Assembly: GCF_002197845.1 (NCBI RefSeq)
Contig: NZ_NIDE01000015.1
Coordinates: 20,752-84,751, forward strand
Length of the DNA: 64,000 nt
Source: Fimbriiglobus ruber
GTDB lineage: Bacteria; Planctomycetota; Planctomycetia; Gemmatales; Gemmataceae
Direction: 5' to 3'
Of the stretch, positions 63,014-64,000 are shown piece by piece. The notes under the pieces were generated by a model. It saw nothing but the letters and a program-made list of their open reading frames with translations, had not been told where the DNA came from and did no database searches. A program made the position numbers and the translations under genes. Each line of letters starts with the position of its first letter. Position 1 is the first letter of the stretch.

Positions 63014-63888
63014 CCGGCCGAGCCCTGGAAGACGGCGAGGTTGGACAGAGCAGGGTGAACCAGAACGGCTGGTCGCGGCTGGCAATCTCGTAGTCCATCT
63101 TCATCACCTTGAACGTGCCGTTAGCCGCGGGGTTGGTAATACTGGATCGTCACCTGGCCCCCGATCTGAATCGCGCTGGTCAGCATCACCCGGACGGTCA
63201 CACCCTGGTCGGAAACTTGCGGGATGCCGACCATGCCGGTGCCTTCAGAGATCAGGTAACCGGTGTTCTTCCGCGAGGTCCCGGCGTTGGTGACCCAGAG
63301 GGTCTGGTTGTCGGCCCGGCCTGAATCCCCAGTCTGGTTGAGTTTCACGAGGTTGGCCTGGAGGGAGCCGGTGAAGTTGTAGTTGTCGATCTGCCGGTCG
63401 GTCGCCTCGAAGTCGAGGAACAGGCCGTTGGCCAGGGCGATCTGCTGGGCGATTTCCGACAGGAGGGGACGGCGGCTGTTGAATGCCCATCACGATGCCG
63501 GTGTTGAAGTTGTTGGTCAGGGACCGGAGGGTGATCCCGATGTCCGGGGCTGGGTGACCTCGCAGGAGATCACGTTGCCGGTGTAGAGCAGGAACGTCCC
63601 GGTCGACTCGCGGCCCGCCTTCAGGTTCAGGATGACGGGTTTTCGCGGTCCCGCCGAAGGATTGTTGGCGGGCGGGTTGATGAGGGGGGAAGCCAAGGTC
63701 AGGATCGTGTTCCGCAGCTCGGCGGTGAGGTTGTAAATCCGGCACTCGCAGGTGTTCATGTTGGCGTTGCCGAACTTGATGCCAGAGGCCAAGATCGCGA
63801 ACCCTTGGGAGTCGGCGGAGAACGTGTAGGTCTGGCCCGGCAGGACGATGTCGACCTCGACCAGCCGCGAATCGAACGCGCTGGTCAC
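63010..63888 (-). pseudogene. Baseplate hub-type protein with several frameshifts
   Basis: Begins at GTG 63888 (TSAFDSRLVEVDIVLPGQTY, GIKFGNANMNTCECRIYNLT) and is continuous to VISCEVTQP near 63550. The expected continuation DIGITLRSLTNNFNTGIVMG, then NSRRPLLSEIAQQIALANGL, then VKLNQTGDSGRADNQTLWVT, then AANGTFKVMKMDYEIASRDQ and SNLAVFQGSAG is spread over different frames. Four shifts are needed (about 63547, 63481, 63130, 63045). The last frame ends in an ATGA overlap with the next gene, as expected for a real gene. Hub identity is inferred from gene order. Confidence 0.6.
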
Positions 63889-64000
63889 ATGTACCCCTGG
63901 GGCGCGAAGCGCAAGGGGAGCGCGGCAATCGGGTTGAAGTCGGCGGCCGTGATCGGCGGGCGGGTGGCGTCCGGAAGACGGCCAGTTCCGCGGCGCTGAC
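63885..64000 (-). CDS. Phage structural protein, C-terminal fragment
   Basis: Only the end is in the window: ITAADFNPIAALPLRFAPQG YM and the stop at 63885-63887, overlapping the next GTG by 4 bp. A frame change near 63960 separates this from upstream SAAELAVFRTPP. The product cannot be named. Confidence 0.5.
   Translation of the reverse strand, partial: QRRGTGRLPDATRPPITAADFNPIAALPLRFAPQGYM

Overview
The window looks like chromosome from a GC-rich planctomycete of the Gemmata type (Gemmataceae). The evidence is the combination of a DUF1501 protein next to a DUF1549/DUF1553 (planctomycete cytochrome-type) protein, two very large Ser/Thr kinases, a 1464-residue secreted leucine-rich-repeat protein, an archaeal/eukaryote-type prolyl-tRNA synthetase, and a 23S-5S rRNA operon with no 16S gene beside it. 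The species assignment is inference.

Layout. 1-7.0 kb: a DUF58 / BatA-like / vWA / coiled-coil membrane operon (MoxR-type neighbourhood) ending in a perfect 29-bp hairpin. 7.0-16.3 kb: an orphan antitoxin-like gene, two alpha/beta hydrolases, proS, the giant LRR gene and a beta-hydroxyacid dehydrogenase. 16.3-26.2 kb: a flippase-like membrane protein, the DUF1501 and DUF1549/1553 pair, a 1078-residue kinase-TPR protein and a decayed phospholipase-D fragment. 26.5-30.5 kb: tRNA-Ile, tRNA-Ala, 23S and 5S rRNA with two good promoters. 30.7-37.7 kb: an ion channel, a VapBC-like pair, a kinase followed by an FGE-fold protein, and a divergent genuine formylglycine-generating enzyme. 37.7-42.4 kb: a two-gene ECF (cobalt/nickel) transporter behind a probable NikR operator, then an intact ISKra4-like element inserted exactly at the start codon of an antitoxin gene whose partner toxin carries an internal deletion, then a 160-bp near-perfect palindrome. 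42.4-50.7 kb (leftward): dus, a polyprenyl diphosphate synthase, moaC, a lipoprotein, two clpP genes, tig, tRNA-Gly and a membrane protein. 50.8 kb: initiator tRNA. 51.4-64 kb: a leftward block of prophage genes, read from the right as baseplate hub/spike, gp25-like and gpJ-like baseplate proteins, tail fibres, a DUF2829 (Tad2-like) protein, a repeat-built tail protein, an XhlA-like protein, a GH24 endolysin and small lysis-type proteins. The phage continues past the right edge.

The most interesting points are the kinase plus catalytically altered FGE-fold pair, the dissected IS/toxin-antitoxin locus, the possible anti-Thoeris gene, a tail protein built from about twenty 20-residue repeats, and a cluster of about eleven small frameshifts confined to the prophage. 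Dispersed hairpin-forming repeats sit inside several operons. No CRISPR array was seen. All family assignments were made by eye from translated motifs without database searches.
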